64,000 bases of DNA from CAXXXW01 sp963665555 (GTDB lineage: Bacteria; Pseudomonadota; Alphaproteobacteria; Thalassobaculales; Thalassobaculaceae): contig OY762308.1 of the NCBI GenBank assembly GCA_963665555.2, positions 2,852,001-2,916,000 on the forward strand, written 5' to 3'. Position numbers and translations under genes: made by a program. The notes under the pieces were generated by a model. That model ran no database searches, was not told where the DNA came from, and worked only from the letters and a program-made list of their open reading frames with translations. Each line of letters starts with the position of its first letter. The first letter of the stretch is position 1. Positions 22,486 through 30,894 of the stretch are shown piece after piece.

Positions 22486-23367
22486 ATGGCGATTCCCGCG
22501 GAGATCCTTCCGGTCCTGTACGGGCTGCTGGCGGCGTTCCTGTATGGGTTGGGGGCGCAGTTCCAGTATGTCGGGCTGTCGTACATGGAGCCGCGCGGCG
22601 GGGCGGCGATCACCATCGCGGCCTCGGCGCTGTTCTACCTCGCCGCCGCGCCCTTCCTGCTGGAGCCGGCGCACCTGCTGCACCCGGCGGTGTTGATCTT
22701 CGTGCTGGTCGGGCTGTTCCGCCCGGCGCTGTCGGCCAACCTGGCGCTGGCGGGGATGAAGCATCTCGGCCCGACGCTCGGCTCCACGCTCGCCTCGACC
22801 TCGCCGCTGTTCGGCGCCGCCTTCGGCGTGCTCTGGCTCGGCGAGGCGCTGACCTGGCCGGCGGCCGCCGGAACCGCCGCCATCGTCCTCGCCATCGCGA
22901 TGCTGGCCCGGCGGGACGGGAGGACGGCGGCGGACTGGCCGGCCTGGGCGCTGCTGCTGCCCGTCGGCGCGGCGGCGATCCGCGCGGCCGCGCATGTGCT
23001 CTCCAAGGTCGGCATGGAGTCGATCCCGGACCCGTATTTCGCCGGGCTGGTGGGGTTCGTCGTCTCGGCGCTGGTGAGCCAGGCCGCCCACAAGGCGCGG
23101 CGCGACGCCCCGCCGGTGCGCTGGATCGGCCGGGGGGCGGCCTGGTTCGTCGGCGCGAGCGCGTGTTTCTGCCTCGCCACCTTCGCGCTCAACACCGCGC
23201 TGTTGACCGGCGACGTGGTGCGGGTCGTGCCGGTGGTGGCGGCCGCGCCGGTCTTCACGCTGATCCTGAGCGCGGCGATCTTCCGGCGCGAGCGGCTGAC
23301 GGTCCGCGTGCTGGCCGCCGTCGCGCTGGTGGTCCCGTCGGTCGCGCTGATCGCGGCGGCCGGGTGA
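22486..23367 (+). CDS. EamA/DMT-family transporter (293 aa)
   Basis: An inner-membrane permease with about ten predicted transmembrane segments arranged as two EamA halves (for example VLYGLLAAFLYGLGAQFQYVG at the N-terminus and VAAAPVFTLILSAAIFRRERL near the end). The conserved end-of-half motif FxxxLGEALTWPAAAGTAAIV / FRRERLTVRVLAAVALVV is clear in both. Substrates of the family are small metabolites or amino acids, usually exported. It lies 44 nt downstream of the FadH-like gene, so both may be co-expressed. No substrate can be named. Confidence 0.88.
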   Translation: MAIPAEILPVLYGLLAAFLYGLGAQFQYVGLSYMEPRGGAAITIAASALFYLAAAPFLLEPAHLLHPAVLIFVLVGLFRPALSANLALAGMKHLGPTLGSTLASTSPLFGAAFGVLWLGEALTWPAAAGTAAIVLAIAMLARRDGRTAADWPAWALLLPVGAAAIRAAAHVLSKVGMESIPDPYFAGLVGFVVSALVSQAAHKARRDAPPVRWIGRGAAWFVGASACFCLATFALNTALLTGDVVRVVPVVAAAPVFTLILSAAIFRRERLTVRVLAAVALVVPSVALIAAAG

Positions 23368-23421
23368 CGCGCGCCGCGCCCCCGGCCGCGCCCGTTCCCT
23401 TTCCCGGGGCCGCCGCCGCGC

Positions 23422-25050
23422 TCAGATGCGGGAGACGCGCGTCTCCTTGGCCGTGATGAACTCCAGCAGCGCCGGCGCGCCCCGCTCCGTCTGCTCGATG
23501 CCGCGGCGGATCGCCGGGACGATCTCCGACGGCTCCGTCACCCGCTCGCCATAGCCGCCGAAGGCGCGCGCCATGGCGGCGTAGTCGCCGGAAATGTCGG
23601 TCGAGCGGTACTTCTCGGTCGAGACCGGCATCACGCCCAGTTCGATCGCCATCGAGAAATTGTTGAGCAGGATCGACAGGATCGGGATGCGTTCGCGCAC
23701 CGCCGTCTCGAAATCCATGCCGGTGAAGCCGATCGCCGCGTCGCCCCACACATTGACGCAGAGCTTGCCCGGCCGCGCCAGCTTGGCCCCCATGGCGAGG
23801 CCGAGGCCGTAGCCCAGCTGCGTCGTCTTGCCCCAGCCGAGATAGCTCAGCGGCTCCGTCGCCCGCCAGAACGGCGAGAGCTGGTCGCGCGGCGAGCCGG
23901 CGTCGTGCGTGACGATGGTGTTCGACTTGTCCACCGTGTCCTGCAGGTCGCGCAGCACCCGGTAGGGGGAGAGCGGCGCCTCGTCCGAGTCCATCAACGG
24001 CCGCCACTGGGCCAGCCATTCCTCGCGGTCGGCGGCGATCCGGGCCGCGGCCGCGGCCGGGTCGCGCGGCCCGTCGAGCAGCCCCTCCAGGGCCGCGAGC
24101 AGCGCGTCCAGCGTCAGCGCGGCGTCGCCGGCGAGGCCGAGCGCGGCCGGCACGTCCTTGTTCAGGTGCATCGGGTCGAGCGTGGCGTGGACGATCGGCG
24201 TTCCCTTCGGCATGTCCGTGCCGAAGCTGGTGCGGGTGAAGCTGCAGCCGATCCCGAAGACCAGGTCGGCGCCGTCGAGCGCGCGCCGCACCGAAAGCGG
24301 GATGGCGAGGCCGCAGGAGCCGAGCGACAGCGGATGGTCCTCCGGGAAGGCGCTCTTGCCGCCGAGGCTGGTGGTGACCGGCGCGGCCAGCAGTTCGGCG
24401 AGCCGCCGCAGTTGCGGCCACGCCTTGGCGTAGTGGACGCCCTGGCCGGCGTAGAGCACCGGCCGTTCGGCCGCCGCCAGCATCCGCGCGGCCTCGGCGA
24501 CATCGGCCGGGTCCGGGGCGGTGCGCACGCGCCGGGGCGGCGTGTAGTCGAGTTCGGCCGGCGCGTCCGCCAGCATCAGGTCCGCCGGCACCTCGACCAG
24601 CGCCGGCCCGCCGCGCCCGGAGCGCAGGTTCGAGAAGGCGCGGCGCATCGCGTGCGGAACCTCGGCCGCGTTCACCAGCGGCTCGGCCGATTTCGTCACC
24701 CCCGCCATCGCGCGGGAGGAGTTGAAGTTCGGGTCGATATGGGCGAGGTGGCGCGGATAGCCCATCGGCATCACCAGGATCGGCGCGGATTCGGCGTAGG
24801 CCTGGGCGACGCCCCCGTAGGCGTTCTCGGCCCCCGGCCCGTGCTGCATGACGAAGACGCCGGTCTTCTCGCCGGAGGAAACGCGGGCGATGGCGTCGGC
24901 CATGTGCAGGCCGATCCGCTCCTGGCGCACGATCACCGGGCGGATGTCGGCGTGGGCGGCGTATTCGAGGATGTGGTTGACCGGGTAGCCGATCACATGC
25001 TCCACGCCCTCGCGCTTCAGGACTTCGACGATGGCTTCGACGGTCTTCAT
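23422..25050 (-). CDS. thiamine-diphosphate-dependent enzyme, acetolactate-synthase-like (542 aa)
   Basis: A three-domain ThDP enzyme of the acetolactate synthase / benzoylformate decarboxylase superfamily. The N-terminal PYR domain carries the catalytic Glu in VRQERIGLHMAD (E44). A middle domain with a DLVFGIGCSFTRTSFG Rossmann-like stretch follows. The C-terminal PP domain has the GDAAIGFTG...LLNN Mg/ThDP motif at about residues 445-475. Length is typical. No regulatory subunit or acetohydroxyacid partner is adjacent, so a 2-oxo-acid decarboxylase or oxalyl/sulfoacetaldehyde-type role is as likely as acetolactate synthesis. It is transcribed alone, divergent from nothing and convergent with the EamA gene. 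Confidence 0.88.
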   Translation of the reverse strand: MKTVEAIVEVLKREGVEHVIGYPVNHILEYAAHADIRPVIVRQERIGLHMADAIARVSSGEKTGVFVMQHGPGAENAYGGVAQAYAESAPILVMPMGYPRHLAHIDPNFNSSRAMAGVTKSAEPLVNAAEVPHAMRRAFSNLRSGRGGPALVEVPADLMLADAPAELDYTPPRRVRTAPDPADVAEAARMLAAAERPVLYAGQGVHYAKAWPQLRRLAELLAAPVTTSLGGKSAFPEDHPLSLGSCGLAIPLSVRRALDGADLVFGIGCSFTRTSFGTDMPKGTPIVHATLDPMHLNKDVPAALGLAGDAALTLDALLAALEGLLDGPRDPAAAAARIAADREEWLAQWRPLMDSDEAPLSPYRVLRDLQDTVDKSNTIVTHDAGSPRDQLSPFWRATEPLSYLGWGKTTQLGYGLGLAMGAKLARPGKLCVNVWGDAAIGFTGMDFETAVRERIPILSILLNNFSMAIELGVMPVSTEKYRSTDISGDYAAMARAFGGYGERVTEPSEIVPAIRRGIEQTERGAPALLEFITAKETRVSRI

Positions 25051-25162
25051 GGCGGCTGTCCTTTCCGGCCCCGGGGTTGGCGGGCGCGATGTTAGCGGCG
25101 GGCGCCGGCGCGCGCCAGCGCGAAGGCGGGCGGGCGCGAACCCCGGCGGCGGCCCGCGCCCC

Positions 25163-25888
25163 CTAGCCGTATCGGTGCAGCGCGCTCCCGTGGCGGCGGA
25201 GCCAGCGGCGCGGCGTCTCCCAGTCGCCGACCAGGCCGGCCACCAGGCGCCAGAAGGCGGGGGAGTGGTTCATCTCCGCCAGGTGCGCCGCCTCGTGCGC
25301 GCACACATAGTCGAGCACCGGCTCCGGCGCGAGGACCAGCCGCCAGGAGAAGGACAGCGCGCCGCGCGAGGAGCAGCTGCCCCAGCGGCTCGTCGTGTCG
25401 CGCACCGAAATCCGCGCCGGCCGGCGGCCGAGGCTGGCGGCGTGGGCGCGGGCCCGGGGGGCGACCTCCGCGCGCGCCCGCTCGCGCAGCCAGTCCGAGA
25501 CGCGGCGCCGGAAATGCGCCGCCTCGCCGCCGACGCGCAGTTCGGGCGGCCCGCCGGCCGCGCCGGGGGCGATCCGCGCGCCGCGTTCGCCCGGACAGTG
25601 GCGCAACAGGAGGTCCGCGCCCAGAAGCGGCAGCACGGCCCCGTCCGCGAACGGAACCCGCGCCGGGCCGGCGTCGAGATGGCGCTCCAGCCAGCCGGCC
25701 CGGTCTTGCGCGAAGCGTTCGGCGAGGCGCGTCGGCGCGCCGGGCGGCAGGGTCAGGACCGCGCCGCCGCCGCCGGGCGCGATCCTGAGCGTCATCCGCC
25801 GCGCCCGCGCCGAAACCCGCGCCTCGACCGCGATCCGCCGGCCCGAAGGCCCGAAAACCTCGATCGGCTTCGCCGCCCGCCTGTCCAA
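25163..25888 (-). CDS. YgjP-like M48/SprT-type metalloprotein (DUF45) (241 aa)
   Basis: The zinc motif HEAAH (H198, E199, H202) is followed by the family signature NHSPAFW at 207-213. A TSRWGSCSSRGALSFSWRL block, typical of the YgjP/DUF45 group, lies at 166-184. Members are predicted zinc proteases of unknown substrate. The start is uncertain. A TTG at 25888 has GGGGAG 8 nt upstream; a longer version from TTG 25918 adds ten residues but has no SD. The gene follows the GNAT acetyltransferase on the same strand with a short gap. Confidence 0.83.
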   Translation of the reverse strand: MDRRAAKPIEVFGPSGRRIAVEARVSARARRMTLRIAPGGGGAVLTLPPGAPTRLAERFAQDRAGWLERHLDAGPARVPFADGAVLPLLGADLLLRHCPGERGARIAPGAAGGPPELRVGGEAAHFRRRVSDWLRERARAEVAPRARAHAASLGRRPARISVRDTTSRWGSCSSRGALSFSWRLVLAPEPVLDYVCAHEAAHLAEMNHSPAFWRLVAGLVGDWETPRRWLRRHGSALHRYG

Positions 25889-25919
25889 ATCTTGCGCTCC
25901 CCCGGCCGCGAGGCGCAAA

Positions 25920-26582
25920 CTATAGCGGAAATCCCCTTGCCCGCGCCACCGCGGCGCGCGCCGGCGCGTCCGCCGCGCCGTCCCCGTCGCCGGCCCGGAA
26001 CTCGTCGCGCAGCAGGGCGAACAGCAGGTGGTCGCGCCAGTTTCCGTCGATCTTGAGGTAGCGCCTCGCCAGCCCCTCCTGGCGGAAGCCGCAATTGGCG
26101 AGCACGCCCCGGCTCGCCGCGTTCGACGGCAGGCAGGCGGCCTCGACCCGGTGCAGGTCGAGCCGGTCGAAGGCGAAGCCGCAGGCGCCGCGCACCGCCT
26201 CCGTCATGTAGCCCTTGCGCGCGTGCCGCTGGCCCACCCAGTAGCCGAAGGAGCAGGACTGCGCCACGCCCCGGCGCACGTTGGAGACGGTGATGCCGCC
26301 GACGATGGCGTCGTCCACCCGCCGGAACAGGAAGAAGGAGTAGCCCTGGTCGCGGCTCCACTCGTCGGCGTAGCGCGCGAGGCGGCGGCGGAACGCCGAG
26401 CGGGAGAGCGCGTCGCGCGCCCAGGTCGGCTCCCAGGGTTCGAGGAAGTCCCGGCTTTCGGAGCGCAGTTCGGCCCAGCCCGCCCAGTCGCTCCTTGCCG
26501 GCGGGCGCAGGTACAGCCGCCGCAGCACCAGCTTCGGGTCGGACCTGACGGGCGGGAAAAAGGCGAGGACCACTTGGACCAC
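25920..26582 (-). CDS. GNAT N-acetyltransferase, RimJ/RimL type (220 aa)
   Basis: It transfers acetyl from acetyl-CoA to an amine, probably a protein alpha-amino group. The RimJ-like signature is complete: LRPPARSDWAGWAELR, then FFLFRRVDDAIVGGITVSN, YWVGQRHARKGYMTEAV (acetyl-CoA pyrophosphate loop) and RVEAACLPSNAASRGVLANCGF. The GTG at 26582 is the likeliest start but no strong SD is seen. The 48-bp repeat copy A begins 11 nt upstream. In many Rhodospirillales this gene follows thrC and an M16 peptidase; here an island separates them. Confidence 0.88.
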   Translation of the reverse strand: MVQVVLAFFPPVRSDPKLVLRRLYLRPPARSDWAGWAELRSESRDFLEPWEPTWARDALSRSAFRRRLARYADEWSRDQGYSFFLFRRVDDAIVGGITVSNVRRGVAQSCSFGYWVGQRHARKGYMTEAVRGACGFAFDRLDLHRVEAACLPSNAASRGVLANCGFRQEGLARRYLKIDGNWRDHLLFALLRDEFRAGDGDGAADAPARAAVARARGFPL

Positions 26583-26592
26583 CGATCGGACG

Positions 26593-26640
26593 CGCGCGCC
26601 CCGCCATCTTGCCCGCCCCCGGCGCGCCAGCGCAAGCGCC
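26593..26640. repeat. 48-bp direct repeat, copy A, upstream of the GNAT gene
   Basis: It matches 27988-28035 at 45 of 48 positions in the same orientation. It lies 11 nt upstream of the GNAT start codon. Confidence 0.9.
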
Positions 26641-26918
26641 TGTCCTCGACGACGCCCCCCCCCGTCGGGCTGGCGGCGATAGCGCGGTCGGAGGTGCTAC
26701 GACTTCCGAGGCACGGGGGATTTGACCGGCAACCTTGGAGGCCTCGACCACTGGATCGACGCCTTCGCCCAAGAGGCCGACGCCGTCAGTCGCCGCCGCC
26801 CATCGTGCGCAACCGTCACTTTGCCCCACCGTGCGGAATAAAACGGATGAATTTAATCTTGGCGTGTTCAGTATTTTCCTTGCAACAAGGGCGCACACAA
26901 CGTTCGCGTGATGTTGAT
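26641..26918. other. noncoding stretch inside the island, G+C-rich then A+T-rich
   Basis: I find no convincing gene, tRNA or hairpin here. The first half is G+C-rich like the chromosome. From about 26830 the sequence turns A+T-rich and continues that way into the secreted-protein gene. Short minus-strand coding-like text (about 26690-26800) could be a gene remnant but matches nothing I recognise. Confidence 0.5.
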
Positions 26919-27548
26919 TCAACCGTCCAAGCCCATAATTTGCTCCTTCGTAATTTCTCCCAATTTTTCAGAAAATTCATTCGTAATGAAGTTTTCGTTA
27001 AAATTCCAAATTCGCCCGCCCTTCAATCTCGCTTGCCGGACGAAAACACCGACAACTCCATATTTTTTAAATTTAAATAGGTACGCGGGATTATAATCCC
27101 ACCTCATCCCGGAGGTCGGCGGATCCATGGTGATACCCGTTACGCTACCGAGGAATTCTTTGAAAACATCGTAAACGATAATCCCAAATTTCACAGCAAC
27201 CACTTCTTGTCCTGTGGCATCGATGGTGATCGTCAATTTTTCTCTGGCCAGCTGTCGAAGTCGGTTCTTATCATGATCTTTTAGGTATCGAAAAAGGCTG
27301 TCATAGTAAGCGTCCGCGAGTGCGGCGGTTTCGCTCGGAATATGACGTGCTGTTGCCTTCTCGATGCGAACGGGACCAGTATCCTCGTTTATGTAAAAAA
27401 CTTCATTGAGATATGCAATGCCTCTCTCGTTTCGGTATATGTGAACTTGTTCGACCTGAGCCTCTTGCGCGTAAGCGGAAAATGCAAAAGCTAGCAGCAT
27501 TCCGAAAGCAGCACACAGGATTCGATCGGCTCTCCCTGACCCACGCAT
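26919..27548 (-). CDS. secreted protein of unknown function (209 aa)
   Basis: The N-terminus is a Sec signal peptide (hydrophobic core about residues 10-25) with a likely cleavage AYA|Q after residue 27. The mature part has no family I recognise. It mixes helical segments (ADAYYDSLFRYLKDHDKNRL) and beta segments (KLTITIDATGQEVVAVKFG) and ends in a basic/aromatic region. The DNA is strikingly more A+T-rich than anything nearby, with codons such as AAT, ATT and TTT, indicating recent acquisition. I chose ATG 27548, which has GGGAG about 10 nt upstream, over an in-frame TTG at 27557. Confidence 0.7.
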   Translation of the reverse strand: MRGSGRADRILCAAFGMLLAFAFSAYAQEAQVEQVHIYRNERGIAYLNEVFYINEDTGPVRIEKATARHIPSETAALADAYYDSLFRYLKDHDKNRLRQLAREKLTITIDATGQEVVAVKFGIIVYDVFKEFLGSVTGITMDPPTSGMRWDYNPAYLFKFKKYGVVGVFVRQARLKGGRIWNFNENFITNEFSEKLGEITKEQIMGLDG

Positions 27549-27596
27549 CGTCAGCAATCTCCCGACGCAAAAATCGCGGCCCCTGGCGTGGCCATG

Positions 27597-27842
27597 CTAT
27601 CCGCCAGTGAGCCGGAGGGCGGCGAACAGCAGGGCGTTGGCGCCCGCCACCAGTCCCACGACGCGCCATGTCATGCGCGCCTCCATCGCGGCGAGGTCCG
27701 TTTCCAGGCGAGCAATATCGCTTTTCGTGGCGACGCCTTCCGTCACGGCGTCGCGCATGGTCCCGGCTATCGCCTTGGCGTGCGGCTCGGCGATACCGGC
27801 GGCCGCCAAACTTTCGGACGCCTTGAGCGTGTCGAACGCCAT
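27597..27842 (-). CDS. small coiled-coil membrane protein, DUF1640-like (81 aa)
   Basis: The ATG at 27842 has GGAGGA just upstream. Residues about 1-35 form an amphipathic helix (MAFDTLKASESLAAAGIAE). Residues 38-57 have a heptad pattern (VATKSDIARLETDLAAMEAR), and one C-terminal transmembrane helix (RVVGLVAGANALLFAALRL) ends the protein. This layout matches DUF1640/Bdr-type coiled-coil membrane proteins, which are common in proteobacterial accessory DNA and have no firm function. It is 48 nt upstream of the secreted-protein gene on the same strand and may form a unit with it. Confidence 0.7.
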   Translation of the reverse strand: MAFDTLKASESLAAAGIAEPHAKAIAGTMRDAVTEGVATKSDIARLETDLAAMEARMTWRVVGLVAGANALLFAALRLTGG

Positions 27843-27987
27843 GCATTCCTCCGTCGCCGGCTCGTCGAAGCCCACAAGTATCGTGCGCTGGCCGAACCGC
27901 CGGAGTCAAGCTATTGTGCTCGCTCAAGACATACCGGACGGGGCGGGCCGGGGACCACGGGCGGGGCCGATCGTCCCCTCTCGGCCC

Positions 27988-28035
27988 CGCGCGCCCCGCC
28001 ATCTTGCCCGCCCCCGCCCCGCCGGCGCAAGCGCC
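27988..28035. repeat. 48-bp direct repeat, copy B, after the M16 peptidase gene
   Basis: It matches 26593-26640 at 45 of 48 positions; the three differences cluster at 28017, 28019 and 28024. It lies 14 nt from the M16 stop codon. Confidence 0.9.
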
Positions 28036-28049
28036 CCGGACCGGCGCGG

Positions 28050-29327
28050 CTAGCGGAGCCTTTCGCGGACCCGCTCGTAGGGTTCGAGGCGGGAGAGCGG
28101 GCCGATGGCGGCCAGGGTCGGTGGGCCGGAGAGCGTCTCGCGGCACACCGCGCGCACGGCCGCGGCGTCGATCGCCTCGACCCGCGCGACGATCTCGTCC
28201 ACGCCGACGACGCGGCCGTACACCAGCAGGTGCTGCGCCATCTGCTCGCAGCGGTTCGAGGTTCCCTCCCGGCTCATCAGCAGGCCGGACTTCAGCTGCG
28301 CCCGCGCGCGGGCCACCTCCTCCTCGCGCACATCCTCGGCCATTCGCGCCAGTTCCCCGCACACGGCCGGGACCAGTTCCGCCGTCTCCGCCTCGCCGGC
28401 GCCGGCGTAGACGCCGAGCAGGCCGGAATCCATCCACGACGACGCGAAGGAGTAGATCGAATAGACCAGGCCGCGCCGCTCGCGGATTTCCTGGAACAGG
28501 CGCGACGACATGCCGCCGCCGAGCAGCATGGAGAACACCTGCTGGGCGTAGAAGCCGGGGTCGCCGAAGGCGGCGGCGCGGAAGCCGAGGACCAGGTGGA
28601 CCTGTTCGAGGTCGCGCTCCCGCCGGGCCTCGCCGCCGGCGTAGCGCGCCGGCTCGACCGGGCCGGGCCGCCTCTCCGGCAGGCCGCCGAACCGTTCGGC
28701 GACCTCTTCGGCAAGCGCGTCGTGGTCCACCTTGCCGGCGGCGGCGAAGACCAGCCGGTCGCCGCCGTAATGGGCGTCCACGAAGTCCACGATGGCGCGC
28801 CGGGGCATCGCGCCCACCGCCTCGGCCCGGCCCAGCACCGGCCGGCCCAGCGCCTGGCCGGGGAAGGCGGTCTCCTGGAACAGGTCGAAGATGGCGTCGT
28901 CCGGCGTGTCGGCGGCCAGGCCGATCTCCTGCAGCACGACGCCGCGTTCGCGCGCCAGCTCCTCCTCGTCGAAGACCGAATGGCGCAGGATGTCGCCCAG
29001 TATGTCCACCGCGAGGCCGGTGTCCTCCTTCAGGACCTTGGCGTAATAGGCCGTCTGCTCGCGCGAGGTGTAGGCGTTGAGGTGGCCGCCCACCGCCTCG
29101 ATCTCCTCGGCGATGTCGGCGGCGCCGCGCCGGCGCGTGCCCTTGAAGGCCATGTGCTCCAGCAGGTGCGCGACGCCGTTGACCTCCGCCTTCTCGTGGC
29201 GCGCGCCGACGCCGAACCAGGCGCCGAGCGAGACGCTCTCCACCGACTCCATGCGGTCGGTGGCGATCCGCGCGCCGTTCGGCAGTTCGGTCAGCCGGAC
29301 GCCGGCGCCGTCGGCCCGGCCGCTCAC
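28050..29327 (-). CDS. M16-family zinc peptidase, mitochondrial-processing-peptidase-like (425 aa)
   Basis: The inverted zinc motif HLLEH is at H54-E57-H58 in the context GVAHLLEHMAFKGT, and a downstream Glu (DEEELARERGVVLQEI) supplies the third ligand. The second M16 domain (GMSSRLFQEIRERRGLVYSI) is complete. The 425-aa single-chain form is the alphaproteobacterial homologue of the MPP beta subunit. It probably degrades or processes peptides. The GTG at 29327 overlaps the thrC stop (GTGA), so the two are coupled. No signal peptide is seen. Confidence 0.93.
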   Translation of the reverse strand: MSGRADGAGVRLTELPNGARIATDRMESVESVSLGAWFGVGARHEKAEVNGVAHLLEHMAFKGTRRRGAADIAEEIEAVGGHLNAYTSREQTAYYAKVLKEDTGLAVDILGDILRHSVFDEEELARERGVVLQEIGLAADTPDDAIFDLFQETAFPGQALGRPVLGRAEAVGAMPRRAIVDFVDAHYGGDRLVFAAAGKVDHDALAEEVAERFGGLPERRPGPVEPARYAGGEARRERDLEQVHLVLGFRAAAFGDPGFYAQQVFSMLLGGGMSSRLFQEIRERRGLVYSIYSFASSWMDSGLLGVYAGAGEAETAELVPAVCGELARMAEDVREEEVARARAQLKSGLLMSREGTSNRCEQMAQHLLVYGRVVGVDEIVARVEAIDAAAVRAVCRETLSGPPTLAAIGPLSRLEPYERVRERLR

Positions 29328-30745
29328 GCCGCGGCCTCCCGGGCGCGGGTCCGGGCGGCGATATGGCCCGCGACGGCCGCGTAGTCGTTCGGCAGTTCGG
29401 CCGCCCGCTCCCCGCGCTCCATCAGGCCGGCCAGCCGGGGCGGGAGCGCCGGGCGCAAGCCGGCCGCCCGCTCCACCGCGTCGGGGAACTTGGCCGGGTG
29501 GGCGCAGGCGAGGCACACCGTCGGCGTGCCGCGGCCGATCCGCCCGTCGGCGCGCAGCCGCTCCGCCGCCTCGACGCCGATGGCGGAGTGCGGGTCGAGG
29601 ACCTCGCCGGTCTCGCCGTGGACGGTCCGGATGCGGGCCAGCGTCGCGGCGTCGTCCACGCTTTCGGCGTCGAACACCTCGCGGGCGCGCGCCAGCATCG
29701 CCGGCGAGACCGAGAACGCGCCGGTCGCGCGGAAGCCGGCCAGCGTCCGCGCCGTCGCGGCCCCGTCGCCGTCGTGAAGGTCGAACAGCAGGCGCTCGAA
29801 ATTGCTGGAGACCTGGATGTCCATGCTCGGGCTCAGGGTCGGCCGCACGCCCCTGATCTCCATCCGCCCGGTGGCGAGGAAGCGGGCGAGGATGTCGTTC
29901 TCGTTGGTGGCGACGACCAGCCGGGCCACCGGCAGCCCCATCCGGGCGGCCGCCCAGGCGGAGTAGACATTGCCGAAATTGCCCGACGGCACCGAGAACG
30001 CCACCTCGCGGTCCGGCGCGCCCAGCGCCAGCGCGGCGCGGAAGTAGTAGACGATCTGCGGCAGCAGCCGCGCCCAGTTGATCGAGTTCACGGCCGTCAG
30101 GCCGTGGCGGTCGCGGAAGGGCAGGTCGTTGAACAGCGCCTTGGCCATGTCCTGGCAGTCGTCGAAGGTCCCGTCGAGCGCGATGGCGTGCACGTTCGGC
30201 GCGTCCACGGTCGTCATCTGGCGCCGCTGCACCGGCGAGACGCGGCCCCGGGGGAAGAGGATGAAAATGTCCGCCGAGGCGCGGCCGCGGAACGCCTCGA
30301 TCGCCGCCGAGCCGGTGTCGCCCGACGTGGCGCCGAGCACGGTCGCCCGCGCGCCGCGCCGCGCCAGCGCCCGGTCGAACAGCCGCCCCAGGACCTGCAT
30401 CGCGTAGTCCTTGAAGGCGAGGGTCGGGCCGTGGAACAGCTCCATCGCCCACAACCCGTCGCCGAGCTGTTTCAGCGGCGCGACGGCGGGATGCCCGAAC
30501 TCCGCGTAGGCCTCGCGCAACAGGTCCGCCAGCCCGTCGGCCGCGGCCGAGCCGGCGGCGAAGGGCGCGGCGATCCGCGCCGCCAGTTCGGCGTAGGAGA
30601 GGCCGGCCATCGCCCGCATCTCGGCGGCGGAAAAGCGCGGCCACTCCGCCGGCACGTACAGCCCGCCGTCGCGGGCGAGGCCGGTCAGCAGGACATCGTC
30701 GAACCCAAGCTCCGGCGCCGAGCCGCGCGTGCCGATATAGCGCAC
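29324..30745 (-). CDS. thrC: threonine synthase (473 aa)
   Basis: It converts O-phosphohomoserine to threonine with PLP. The PLP lysine is K112 in FHGPTLAFKDYAMQ, and the phosphate-binding GATSGDTGSAA and SVPSGNFGN loops are present. The long (group-I-like) form and length are normal for proteobacteria. I chose GTG 30745 because it gives the canonical VRYIGTRG start with GGAGGA 4 nt upstream; the open frame extends further but without coding character. It heads the thrC-M16 unit. The divergent 6PGDH-like gene starts 150 nt away. Confidence 0.96.
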   Translation of the reverse strand: MRYIGTRGSAPELGFDDVLLTGLARDGGLYVPAEWPRFSAAEMRAMAGLSYAELAARIAAPFAAGSAAADGLADLLREAYAEFGHPAVAPLKQLGDGLWAMELFHGPTLAFKDYAMQVLGRLFDRALARRGARATVLGATSGDTGSAAIEAFRGRASADIFILFPRGRVSPVQRRQMTTVDAPNVHAIALDGTFDDCQDMAKALFNDLPFRDRHGLTAVNSINWARLLPQIVYYFRAALALGAPDREVAFSVPSGNFGNVYSAWAAARMGLPVARLVVATNENDILARFLATGRMEIRGVRPTLSPSMDIQVSSNFERLLFDLHDGDGAATARTLAGFRATGAFSVSPAMLARAREVFDAESVDDAATLARIRTVHGETGEVLDPHSAIGVEAAERLRADGRIGRGTPTVCLACAHPAKFPDAVERAAGLRPALPPRLAGLMERGERAAELPNDYAAVAGHIAARTRAREAAA

Positions 30746-30792
30746 CGATTCCTCCAGGGCACGAAACCCGCCGCAACCTACCCCCTTTCCGC

Positions 30793-30812
30793 CCCCGACG
30801 GAACCGTCGGGG
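30793..30812. promoter_or_regulatory. inverted repeat between thrC and the divergent 6PGDH-like gene
   Basis: CCCCGACGG (30793-30801) and CCGTCGGGG (30804-30812) form a perfect 9-bp inverted repeat around AA. The position between divergent genes suits an operator, but a simple hairpin is also possible. Confidence 0.4.
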
Positions 30813-30894
30813 AGGGCGCGCGCGCCGTTCCCCCTCGCGCCGGCGGCGGGTTCGGGCGATACTGCGGCGGTCGCCACACGCGAGGAGTCTTGCC

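Larger units (their letters stand above)
26593..28035 (-). mobile_element. small accessory island bracketed by 48-bp direct repeats
   Basis: About 1.35 kb between the two repeats holds a relatively A+T-rich secreted-protein gene and a small coiled-coil membrane protein gene. Both lie between the M16 peptidase and the GNAT gene, which are commonly adjacent. No recombinase is present. One repeat lies 14 nt after the peptidase stop and the other 11 nt before the GNAT start, as expected if the original spacer was duplicated around an insertion. Confidence 0.6.

Noticed and set aside
26641..26918. A tRNA or remnant gene in the gap
   Set aside because: No cloverleaf or TTCGA loop pattern found, and the short coding-like stretch has no family match.
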